In this document: positions 24,101 to 37,243 of the stretch, piece by piece
How positions within the stretch are numbered: the first letter of the stretch is position 1
Layout of the letters: each line of letters opens with the position of its first letter
Source: Protonemura montana
Lineage: Eukaryota; Arthropoda; Insecta; Plecoptera; Nemouridae
DNA length: 64,000 nucleotides
Assembly (NCBI GenBank): GCA_947568835.1
Contig: OX387602.1
Location: 19,705,021-19,769,020, forward strand
Direction of reading: 5' to 3'
Program-made: the position numbers and the translations under genes
Notes under the pieces: generated by a model
The model's input: the letters and a program-made list of their open reading frames with translations, nothing else
Told to the model about the DNA's origin: nothing
The model's database searches: none

Positions 24101-26437
24101 GCCGCCACCTAATTGACGAGACACCGGCCACGACTGTTAGGAGACAGAGTGGGGAGGTACGAGGTACCGCGAGAGTTTGCGCGAGAGAGTGCAACAGCAC
24201 CGGAAGTGGGTCTTCTGACACCAGCCGCGTTGACACAATATTCCTAGAAGACAATTGTTTATAGGTGCTCCGCTGTATAATTAGGGTGAATTCGTATCCT
24301 CTTCAAAGCACGGTCGGTGGAGTGATTGCAGCGTTCTTTGTCACATGCTATTTAGAGGAGATTTATTTACGCTGGACTATCAGAAGAGTGGTCTCTCTGA
24401 TGAGATGTGCTCGAAGCAGCATCGAATAGCGTAAAACATGCCCATTCATCAAATGCACATAGATAATAATTTCCACTGACTTGTTTTGTCTCTGGTCGTT
24501 AGTATACGTGTAGTGTTACAGGTTACATCCACAGCGCTAGGGTTGGGGTAATGTGGGATTGCTAATGAAAGAGTGCGAAACTGCAAACGGGCTTGCCATG
24601 CATTTCAGCCGGGTTTACAGCGGGGGCAGTGTTTACGCGTGCTGGGACAGGGAGAGTTCCCCAGTAATGGTGCTACGAAAAGAGCGTTCCCTTCCCCATT
24701 TCCCTGGCTAATGCCGAGGGTTACTATTGCACATTGTCGCAAGAGCTTGTCAGGCTTTACTGATGCTATACTGCTATGGTTTTGGTCGTTGGGTGGACAA
24801 CGTTTCATGGCGCCAGTATCGCGACATTCCTTTTAGGGGGTAAGGAAAGTGACACAAGAGTTGTTACCTTCGGTTATTTATATACCTTTAGTTAATTGTC
24901 AGTCTCTGGTCACTTAAGGTTCGATGTAAGAAATGAAGGCGAGGATAATGTGGTTAAATGAATGTTCGAAAATCGAGTTGGGAAGGGTTGTCAACAGCCG
25001 TTTTCAGAAGTTATATTTCCAATAATAAATGCCTACAAGTAAGTTAAAAATAAAAATAAATAAAAAAAATTCGATGAAATATTTGAGGGGAAAAAATGTG
25101 ATTATTTTTAGCCATTTGCGTTTTACCTGCAAGAAAACTTAAATGCATACGAAAACTTGTTCAAAACGTTGGTCACCTTGGCTAACAAAAGAATAGGAAT
25201 CGGAACAAAGTGATCATTACCACATGTCATTACTTTAAGCGGCTGGCTCTTGCTACGCGAGTTTATTTCTGGAATCAGACGGGTATAATTTGTGATCAAT
25301 TGGGCAAACCCTGTGAATGAGGATGAGTATTTGCGCGATCATTATTCATTGGCATCATTTTATATTCACTTGTCAACTCTGTGTGTTTCCTTATGAGTTT
25401 AATGCCAACTATATCAGTGTGTTAGTTCTCATAGCGCGTTCTGCGCATTTAAGAAGCGATTTCCTAAAATTTCGTGAGCAACCATCCGAATGTTCTGAAA
25501 ATAGATTTACGTCAACGCTGGTGTCACGCTTAATTGTTCGCCAAAAAAACGTCGTGTTCATTAAAACTTCTATACTGTAATGAACGCCAAAAACCTTTGC
25601 ATACATATTTGAATAGTAAATTGTAGTTACCTACGTTCCATTAGTAAAAAAAATGTTTTAAGCCATCATGCGTTGCAGACAAGACAAAGAAAATAGGTGT
25701 TCTCCTCTAGGTCAAAGATAATTTTTAAGAAAACAAAACCAATGTCGCCGACTGTGGTATACAGAAGTTGGGGCTCTGCAACGGACCTAAAGAGTGATCA
25801 TACTACCTGTTCTAAAATACGATTTCACCCAGAAGTAAAAGAAAATACTCACGCAACGTAATAATACCTACGCATTTTACAGTTAAACATTTTTAAATTG
25901 AAAAGAATTGCAAATGCACATGAAAACATAATGTAGTCCCACCGGCAAATAATAAAGCAACACCCAAGCCCCAATCATTAAAACGTGTGTTGTAAGCTAA
26001 GACTACCGTGTGCTACCCCCAAGAAGGGTGCCACGAAACGGCTTCCCACCGGCTCCAAGTCCAAACCTTCCAAATGAATAGCATCTCTCGCGGCGTGTCC
26101 CAAAACAACTATAATTACGTAGAGGTAAAAACACATATAATGCCTTTCATCGACAATTACCTTTGAGCGTCGGCAGAATACTGCGAACCGTGTTCCCACT
26201 CATCCTCCTGGCACCACCAGCCATTGCGTACTTTTGGTAAAGTTCCATCATGTGTTTTGGGGGCAGCGACGGCGCCACGGCTCCCGCCAGCCCCGCTGCA
26301 CCAACCGGGGGCTGTAACTTGAGGATATGACGGAAGACATTCTGCACTGCGATCTCTTGGTCACTGTCGAACGCAGCTTTGGCAGCGCAAATCGTGGCCA
26401 GCGACAGGATTACGCACAATCTGAGCGTCGGAAACAT
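9130..26437 (-). CDS. Bmp3: BMP3/GDF10-type TGF-beta family ligand (five exons, 683 aa)
   Basis: Coding exons on the minus strand: 26437-26161, 13100-12917, 12543-11331, 10365-10180 and 9321-9130. All junctions are GT-AG and keep frame (2052 nt). Exon 1 encodes a signal peptide ([21 protein letters not shown]) and a propeptide start with MELYQKY and GNTVRS, typical of TGF-beta prodomains. Exons 2-3 give LLVFNVT and [12 protein letters not shown]. The C-terminal 103 residues hold seven cysteines in cystine-knot spacing, with [29 protein letters not shown] and a CACR end. The DFADIGW/WIISP, NHATIQS and SCACR features resemble vertebrate BMP3 and GDF10 more than dpp, gbb or activins. The processing site may be RSVR near residues 418-421. 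A basic, acidic and Gly-rich linker precedes the knot. Secreted and probably dimeric. The first intron (13 kb) contains another gene. The ligand class is strong; BMP3 orthology is likely but not proven. Confidence 0.9.
9538..9705. repeat. Inverted pair of truncated tRNA-derived SINE copies
   Basis: The left arm (about 9548-9593) carries a minus-strand copy of a tRNA-like B box and SINE body. The right arm (about 9640-9695) carries the same body on the plus strand, with GGGTTCGTATCC and the TTTCTCCAGCCTCACTCC tail. The arms are diverged but clearly match each other and the pair at 37481-37781. The tRNA-proximal ends of both copies are missing at the centre. The pair lies in the last intron of the BMP3-type gene. 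Confidence 0.65.
11416..11460 (-). repeat. In-frame GGN (poly-glycine) trinucleotide tract in the BMP3-type gene
   Basis: CCN-type triplets on the plus strand encode about 12 consecutive glycines (about residues 519-530), followed by a strongly basic segment (RKRSRGKKR). This is coding microsatellite DNA and likely to vary in length between individuals. Confidence 0.75.
16094..17688 (+). CDS. Cfap20: CFAP20/Bug22-like cilia and flagella protein (four exons, 196 aa)
   Basis: Exons 16094-16177, 16257-16448, 16800-16988 and 17563-17688 are all phase 0 and total 591 nt. The start ATG (CGCAAAATG) gives [15 protein letters not shown], followed by [80 protein letters not shown] and [13 protein letters not shown]. 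These are the landmarks of the DUF667/CFAP20 family, and the length is close to the usual 193 or so. CFAP20 is an axonemal doublet-microtubule inner-junction protein needed for ciliary and sperm motility, with reported nuclear roles. By eye this copy has many more substitutions than I expect for this very conserved protein (for example [25 protein letters not shown]), which suggests a relaxed or male-specialised paralogue. It is nested antisense in intron 1 of the BMP3-type gene. A polyA signal lies at 17838. Confidence 0.92.
17838..17843 (+). terminator. Polyadenylation signal AATAAA of the CFAP20-like gene
   Basis: AATAAA lies 150 bases after the TAG stop of the nested gene. It is the first good hexamer downstream and fits a short 3' UTR. 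Confidence 0.6.
19062..19085 (+). repeat. G-rich homopurine tract
   Basis: GGGAGGGGA is followed by 15 consecutive G, just after a GGTGGTGGTGTG stretch. It could form a G-quadruplex, or simply be a slippage-prone homopolymer. It lies in intron 1 of the BMP3-type gene. Confidence 0.7.
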
Positions 26438-28641
26438 TGTCGCACTCACGGTTTGTCACTGGTTGTCAACTACACGCGTATGACACGCGCTTGGCTTCAA
26501 CTCGTTTAAAAACACAAGCACGATCCCTGTTGGGAAAATAATACGCACGGAGTTTAAATTTTCCACTGCGATCGCAAAATCATTTGGCACATTGATAGCG
26601 TGAATGCTGAATCAAATGATTCTAGACCACTTGTTAGCGGTTGGTGGATAGATTGTTGTGCGTGATAGTCTTATTGTTTATTTATCTCATTATGCATGCC
26701 AGGCAGCCAGCAGACAGCGGCTTGCAGCCAGGTCAGATGATGAACGCTAACTAAACTAGCGAAGAAAAAGCCACCTGGAGCTCGTGCGGGCAGAATGGGC
26801 CGCGCAACCGCGCGCCCGCTCACCGGTTGGCTCGCATCCACCAATCACGGGCGACCCCGCTAAGGGTAGTGCAGATTTTGGTTTCACTTTGTTTTTCCGT
26901 ATTGGTTACAAAGATTTTTTACGTCACTCAAACATTGCTTTGTGTGCAGGCTCCGTGGAGTGTGGAGTTTGCGAGATCGGTTGTTGTTTCCAATTCACTT
27001 TTTTCGATTTTGTATCATATTACACACAAATACCTTATTGCTTTACGGATAAACACTAATGCTATATGTGCTAATATACCTAATATACCAAATTAAATCG
27101 TATATACTGATACGGACATGGATGTACGGATTTACACTTATTACCCTTGAAAAGTATTAAGTATGATGATTCCATTACACTGCATAGATACGCACAAAAC
27201 AAGTGTCAAGTGTGTATACTGGCACAAGCAGTTAATTCAGATTAAAAATGTTTATTTTAATATTCCAAGAGCCAGTTAGAGTATTTCCTTTTAAAAAATA
27301 AAAAGATAACTGTCAGCCAGCTAAAGTTTCATCTCCATGTTCACAGCCAACCAGATATACTGTCTTTGCAACTTAACCTAACGACTAACGAGGCATCATA
27401 AAGTCGCTCTAAATCTTATACCTACACTTAAATATTATGCAATACATACTTCTAACGTGCATACTTCATATCAAAGTCGTTCATGATAAAACGTCAAGTT
27501 TTAGTTCTCTTGACAAACAGATCCAATCGCAAATCACCGGGGCATAACCGCCAGATCTTCTGTCATTTGTCGACACACGGTTTCTGGGTCTCTGGCGCGT
27601 TTGCGTGCGACATGGCGTTTGACAGCTTATCGGGGATTGGACAATGAGATGCAGCATATTTTCCCGAACTGCGGCACTTGGAGACAACATGGGCTCCGTG
27701 CCCATCCCTTAACGTCGGGGTCGGTACATCGCTAGTCTGCACTTGACGTTTCACCGATATGCAACCGCGACGGCGACCCACACCACCACCGACGCCGACG
27801 TCGACGCTCTCGAAATCGAGCTGACAGTTCGCAATGAATGTTTCTTTTATTCGAGTTATATACCGGAGTGAGGCACGTACGATGCATGAGAGTTCGGAAA
27901 ATGTGAAGAAGTGAAACTCATTTGGAAACCTGACGGCTTTGGTATGCATGCTCTAAATAAGATGCTGTCTAAATTGTAGTGAAGTCGATGACAGTTTCAA
28001 TTTCCAATTTTCAATTTTCTTGGAATTTATGGAATTAATTTAGAATTTTGATTTCATCGATTAAACTTTGAAATATGCCGAAAAAAAGTAGTTCGCGACA
28101 CACTTCGGGCGTGTATGATGGGTATCTACCTCTAAGTTCTGAGGTAGATCATCAAAAAATGAAAATAAAATGGGAAAGTGCATAACAGAACCTTCTATTC
28201 GTTTTAAAACCGTAGATAAGGTATTCTACAATTCTAATATGTATGTTTTTTATTTACCTGCTGCTTTTTCCTCGACAATCACGCTGCGCTGATTTATAAT
28301 TAGAATTCTTTTCCGTTAAATACATTTTAAAGTTGAAAACGTACCAACACATAATTTGTATCGCTAATTACCTAGAGTGCTTGCAACGGATCTTATTAGA
28401 TCCGTTGATTAGATCCGTTATTAGAGCAACGATCTTATTATTATACTCTAGAAGATGATAGAAAACTGTCGGGAGTTTTGAATTGTCTCTAACTGACATA
28501 TCCAAATCCAAGGTTATGTTGTTATCAGTTGTTATGTTGGTACTCGGCACTGCTCTGCACCAAAGACCTCTGCACTGCATATAGAAGAAAAACTGACACC
28601 CGGCTCAGCTGTCGCAAAGTGGAATCAAGCTTGATATTAAG
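26438..28641. other. Intergenic region between the divergent BMP3-type and Sod2 genes
   Basis: This 2.2 kb stretch should contain both promoters: BMP3-type to the left (minus strand) and Sod2 to the right (plus strand). A GC-rich patch near 26769-26850 stands out from the AT-rich background, about 350-400 bases upstream of the BMP3-type start codon. A 9-base inverted repeat (28385-28406) lies about 240 bases upstream of the Sod2 ATG. No convincing coding exon is seen. Confidence 0.5.
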
Positions 28642-29614
28642 ATGTTTTCCCTCAAGAGAGGATTAGTTACATTGTTGAGGTGAATATGCATACTTGTTGC
28701 AAGTTGCAACGCTTACTGGTTGCCGGTTGCTGGTAACTTGGTTTTCTTGGATTAAATATTGACATTTTATAACATTACAGAAATGGGGAGTCTACTGTCA
28801 GCATGAGCAGTGTTCACCTAAAACACACGCTCCCTCCTCTCCCTTATGATGTGAAAGCATTGGAACCAGTCATTTGCGGTGACATTATGAGCCTGCACCA
28901 TTCAAAACATCATGCCACTTACGTTGCCAACCTCAACGCTGCTGAGGAAAAGCTGAAGGAAGCACAAGCTAAAAGTAGGTACTTACCTACCGAATAGGTG
29001 CAGATTTCATTCACTGATCTTGTATCCAATACCTTCTTTATTGTTAAGAGGCGTGACTAAAAAGTATTTTCCTTTGTAGATGATGTCAGTGCTATAATTG
29101 CACTAGCACCGGCACTGCGGTTCAATGGTGGCGGCCACATAAATCACTCGATATTTTGGCAAAACCTTTCTCCTTGCGGTGGAAATCCTTCTTGTAAGTT
29201 AAGTTCAGCCGCCAAGTATAAATTGGTAATGCAGTTTTATCTCATTGAATTATTTGCTGTTACTTACACGGAATAATTTATTTTCTAGCTGAACTTGAAG
29301 CAGCTATTAAACGGGACTTTGGCTCATTAGACAACCTCAAGTCGCAGCTGAGTGCAGCTTCAGTTGGAGTGCAAGGCTCTGGTTGGGGCTGGCTTGGATT
29401 TAACAAGCAGTCAAAGAAGCTGCAGCTGGCAGCATGTCCCAACCAAGATCCATTAGAAGCCACTACTGGATTGCTACCCTTATTCGGTATTGACGTTTGG
29501 GAGCATGCTTATTACCTGCAGTACAAAAATGTACGAGCCGACTACGTCAAAGCCATATTTGAGGTTGCAAACTGGGGAGATATTTCGGAACGGTTTGCTA
29601 AGGCGCAATGTTAA
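28642..29614 (+). CDS. Sod2: Superoxide dismutase [Mn], mitochondrial (four exons, 223 aa)
   Basis: Exons 28642-28679, 28781-28974, 29080-29193 and 29289-29614 (672 nt) join in frame. The first exon encodes [12 protein letters not shown], a basic hydrophobic presequence for mitochondrial import. Mature sequence landmarks are [23 protein letters not shown] (first metal histidine and an active-site histidine), [11 protein letters not shown] (second metal histidine), [13 protein letters not shown] and [13 protein letters not shown] (metal Asp and His). All four Mn ligands expected for the Fe/Mn SOD family are present. The enzyme converts matrix superoxide to hydrogen peroxide. The length matches the usual 220 or so residues. 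The ATG at 28803 could start a cytosolic form, but the upstream exon gives a better family match. Confidence 0.96.
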
Positions 29615-30247
29615 ACTTACAAAGTGTACAGGCGTTGAAATTTTGGGCCATAAAATGAAACCTTAGTTCATGCACATATAATTTCGTGGAGGTAATGTGC
29701 TAAAAATGTATTTTGCTCATTTAGAATTTATTGTGATGCATTATTTATTGAAAAGTAGAAAATGTATCAACACAACTCCATAATAATAGAACACAATGTT
29801 GTCATATAGTCTAGTTAATACAACATCACCTTACAATTATCCATCCTCCCTGAAAAATGAAAATATCCACTTATCTTACATGAAATGGGGTTCATGTAAA
29901 GAAACCTATGTGAGACCTTGATGGGTCATGGACCCATCACAATCCCATCATGGGTCAATAACAAGGCTACTTTCTTCTGGATTTTCTGTTAGTGTTGGCT
30001 TTTGCCCTTGCAATATTTTGACAGCACCACCTAGTGCCCCATCTTGTCCATGTGGTCTCCAGCTAGTCTTTGCTCCAGCTCAGCTGCAAGTTCGAGGTCA
30101 ACTGACAATAGGTGACAGGTAGAAATTTTCTCACTCATCATTTTTGGGATATCAGGCATGACGAGCAAATTTGTGATACTTTTAACCTATTATCAGTGAA
30201 GTATCTATCATTCACCCTTCGCACCTTATCAACATTCCTCGACGAAA
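29615..30247. other. Intergenic region between Sod2 and the FAAH2-like gene
   Basis: It contains the Sod2 3' UTR and the promoter of the amidase gene. A perfect 8-base inverted repeat with a 3-base loop (GATGGGTC-ATG-GACCCATC, 29920-29938) lies about 310 bases upstream of the amidase ATG, and a partial copy (CCCATCATGGGTC) follows. No coding exon is seen. Confidence 0.5.
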
Positions 30248-33126
30248 ATGGTAAGCAGAAATATTTTTATGAATGGCTACTATAAATGCTACTCATTTAC
30301 TTTTGTGAACTGCTGTCATACTATGCTTTGTAACATTGGTTTCAATACAGGCCCAAGAAAAAAGAAAGCCACATACCCACCATTACAAGAAGAGGTCCAA
30401 TAAGCCCCAAACAGGTGGATTTTGTGCCTTCATGAAGACTGCTATTTTGGAGGGCTGGTTCCTTTTGCATGCTCTCATCGACTACATAATAGACTTGTGC
30501 TTCAGTCTCTACTACAAAGATGAGCACCGCAAGTTCATTCCCCCGATCAAAGAATCATTTCTAAGAGAGAGTGCCCATTCCTTAGCTGAAAAAATAAAGA
30601 AGAGAGAGGTTGGTATAGTTTGATGGGTGGTTTCATATTTTAAACCAATTTTTTTGTTGTTGATAACAACACTGTTTCAATTTTGATAGGTGACATCAGA
30701 ACAAATTGTACAAGCCTACATTGACCGAATCGGTGAAGTTAATTCAATAATTAATGCAGTTGTCGATGACAGATTCGAAGCTGCTCTTGGAGAAGCTAGA
30801 TCTGTTGACAAATTAATAGCCTCGGGTCCCCTCTCTGCAGAGGAGATCAGGCGAAAACCTTTTCTGGGGGTGCCATTTACCACCAAGGAAAGCACCTCCT
30901 GTAAAGGCATGTATTCAATGCAAGATACTGTAAATTATCTTTATGACTACATTATTTTATAGAACTGAAACTTACATTTCACAGGTTTAAAATACTCATT
31001 GGGCCTTGTGTGCCGTAAAAATGTGAAAGCTACAGAGGATGCAGAAGTAGTCGAACTTCTGAAGAAAGCCGGTGGAATATTAATTGCAAATACTAATATT
31101 CCCGTTATGAATTTGTGGTGTGAAACTGGGAACAATTTGTACGGCTACACAAACAACCCGTACAACACTACAAGAACGGTAAAAACAGCCTTTACCTAGA
31201 TTAAGATAAGCCATTTAACAGCAAAGCAGCTTAAGTTGCTAAGTGTAAATTATGGAATAGGAATAGTCATAGCTCCTCTGGCTGCTTTATTAAAAGAGTC
31301 TTATTTTTTCAGTTGTCTTTTCTAACATCTCAATTTCACATCTCACATCTCATTTCACATCTCAATTTGAGATACTAGACATACTTGTCAGCAGCACAAT
31401 CAAACAATGCAATATTAACAGCTCATCTGTTGGAATTAGTACACATTTTTCATGCTCAAATCTACTCAACTCATAAACTGACAGGTGGGAGGTTCTTCTG
31501 GAGGTGAAGCTGCCTTGATTGCATCGTGTGGCTCGCCAATTGGCATTGGTACTGACATAGGAGGCTCCATTCGTATGCCAGCCTTCTTCTGCGGCATCTT
31601 TGGACACAAGCCGACTACTGGACTTATCTCTTTGCGAGGATTGACTCGAAGAACAGGAAACGAGGGACCTACTATGGTCTGCACTGGCCCAATGAGTCGG
31701 TATGTCGATGACCTGGCACCTTTGCTGAAAGTCATGCTCGGCGACAATATTTCCTCGCTACCAAAACTTGATGCCAAGGTTTGTGAACCAAAACTATTCT
31801 GCTGAATGCATACTCTGACTTTAAACTGATGCGGCAAGGTATAAGATGCAGGAAGTTAAACATAAATTAGGTTCATATACAAAGACATAAATCTTGAATG
31901 TGGCCAAGCTCGAGAAGAATATTAATCACTCAGTTACTACTTCTTAGTCACTTAAAAACAACTTGAACAGTTGAAAGTGGAATGACTTATTGCCCATTAA
32001 CTTCAGCCAGTTTAACCCAGGTAGCTAAAGTACCAATTTTACAAGCCCGGTGCTTTATTGATGCTCGGTTTTACCAGATCTCGATGGTAGATATCAAGTT
32101 CTTCTTCCTGGAGAGCTCGAGGGACGTGCGAGCAAGCCGAGTTACCGGTGACATGCAGCGCGCTCTTAACCGTGCTATTGAACATCTGTCGGGTGCCGGG
32201 GGCCAACCAGCCCAACGACTTCCCTTGCCGGAGTTCCAATACAGCTTCCGTCTCTGGCGTTACTGGCAAGCTCGAGAACCTGGGCCTGGTTTGGCTGCGG
32301 AGCTCGTCGATCGCAAGGCAAGTCCCAGCAGCATGAATCGAGCGTGGGTTTTTGTTGTCTGAATAGTACTTTGGTTCTCAACAAATTTCAAATTTTGGTC
32401 GACAACAATGTTCAACGATTAATCTTTTCTCAGGGATTTGCAAATGCTTGGACAGAACTCTTCAAAAAGGTGACATGTCAAAGTGATCTAACATTGGCAC
32501 CAATTCTGAAACTTTTTGATGGGAAATTGCCACAAGAAAAACCAAAATGGGCAGAGGCCAAAACTGAATCGCTGAGAAAACAGTTGCTGGTAAGTGTAGA
32601 ATTTAAAATTTTTGCTAGTAATTTAAAGAGTAAAAAGTAGTAGTTAGTAACAAACTTTGAAATTCTAGGAGGCATTGGGTGAGAACGGAGTATTGCTCTT
32701 CCCTAGTCATCCGTTCCCTGCCAGCTACCATTACTCATCGTACTTCCGTCCGTACAACTTTGGCTACTGGGGAATATTCAACGTTCTCAATTTGCCCGTT
32801 ACTCAGGTAATTAAGCCATTTTTAGCAAGCCTTTTCACTGTAACATTTTTCGCATTTCATTTTTCAAATGTTGAACATATCTAAATTTAAAATATATATT
32901 TGTTGTACATGTCAATTAACATTCTGTGAGGCTTAAAGGGGTCTACACATATAGATATATATTTGAGCTTTTTTATTATTTGTAGGTTCCGATGGGGCTA
33001 TCATCTTCTGGGCTGCCAGTTGGAATACAGGTAGTGGCTGCACCATACCAAGACCATCTGTGTTTGGCTGTGGCTCGTGAATTGCAGGAAGTATTTGGCG
33101 GCTGGGTGCCACCATTCCAAGCCTAG
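30248..33126 (+). CDS. Faah2: Fatty-acid amide hydrolase 2-like amidase (nine exons, 546 aa)
   Basis: Exons: 30248-30250, 30351-30608, 30690-30906, 30985-31178, 31485-31778, 32078-32317, 32434-32589, 32669-32806 and 32986-33126 (1641 nt, in frame). It is an amidase-signature serine hydrolase that cleaves fatty-acid amides. The Ser-Ser-Lys triad is complete: Lys153 in GVPFTTKES, Ser228 in VGGSSGGE and Ser252 in GTDIGGSIRMP. Their spacings (75 and 24) equal those of mammalian FAAH. Other landmarks are GIFGHKPTTG, TGPMSRYVDDL, FPSHPFPA and GLPVGIQVVAAPYQDH. A hydrophobic stretch (AILEGWFLLHALIDYIIDL, about residues 30-50) suggests a membrane anchor, as in FAAH2. Two introns appear to start with GC (30907 and 32318). 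The first coding exon consists only of the ATG. That start is chosen because it splices cleanly in phase 0; an internal ATG is the alternative. Confidence 0.92.
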
Positions 33127-33996
33127 GTGTTCATGACCCATACCAACTAAAAATAATTAGTGACCTTCTTTTAGCTTTTAGGTCCATATATTGTCTTTAG
33201 ATTTCAAGCTATTTTCTATACTTTTGGATTCTTAGGGTTTAATTTAGTGCCAGTATTGCTGGCAACATATCTTCTATTGAAGGTTTTGTTAATGCTAATT
33301 TTTTAAATTGGGGAGTGGAAAACGTTAACAATGAGCTTCAGCACATGTATAGTAAATCATGTATTTCAAACAGTTCATTGATGGACCATAAATATTATAA
33401 TCCAGGTTACAATTTCACTGGAACTATTTGATAGAACACAGCTGTGATAGCTTTGGATAGAAACACACTGATACGTACATCAATACGTACACCAATGCCA
33501 GAATTATTTTTTTTATAAATTTTTTATTTTGCAATGTTATTTTGCATGGACTACCTCTAGTAGGTAGGTATTGTTTCAAGTTTTTATCTTTTTGATTGAT
33601 TCAATTACACTGAATCAAAATAGAGCACTAAATGGATAAATGAATCAATTTGTTTGTAAAATTGGCCTTTACTTAATACATTTTTGAATGCCCGCATTTA
33701 TTTCAAGGAGCATTGCTCTCGTTTAAATTCCTTATTGATCTGGCACATACAGCATAAAGATCCAGTGCTAATTAATATCAAAATAGGGATAAAAATATAA
33801 TAATTCAGCTACAAAGGATCGATGACCAGATGTTACCAACACAAATATTATATGTATTTCATTAAACCTCATGAAAACACACAGACTTTACAATCACGCC
33901 ATTTCCAAAGCACCATTTAAATATTGGTAAAAAGCTTCAAATCAACTGCTCGATACACAGTGTTTGAAGTGGAGTCTGATGGATGTAGTAACAGCC
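33127..33996. other. Intergenic region between convergent FAAH2-like and MOSPD1-like genes
   Basis: AT-rich DNA holding the two facing 3' UTRs. No exon, strong repeat or RNA gene is recognised. Confidence 0.5.

Positions 33997-37243
<3,247 letters not shown>

Larger units (their letters stand above)
13101..26160 (-). other. First intron of the BMP3-type gene (13 kb)
   Basis: The intron is bounded by a donor on the minus strand at 26160 (AAAG|GTAATT) and an acceptor at 13101 (GTCCTGCAG). It is phase 1 and joins the prodomain without a gap in the family pattern. It holds a whole plus-strand CFAP20-like gene (16094-17688), a G-homopolymer (19071-19085) and otherwise unassigned AT-rich DNA. I see no further exons. 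Intron enhancers are possible but cannot be read from the sequence. Confidence 0.8.
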
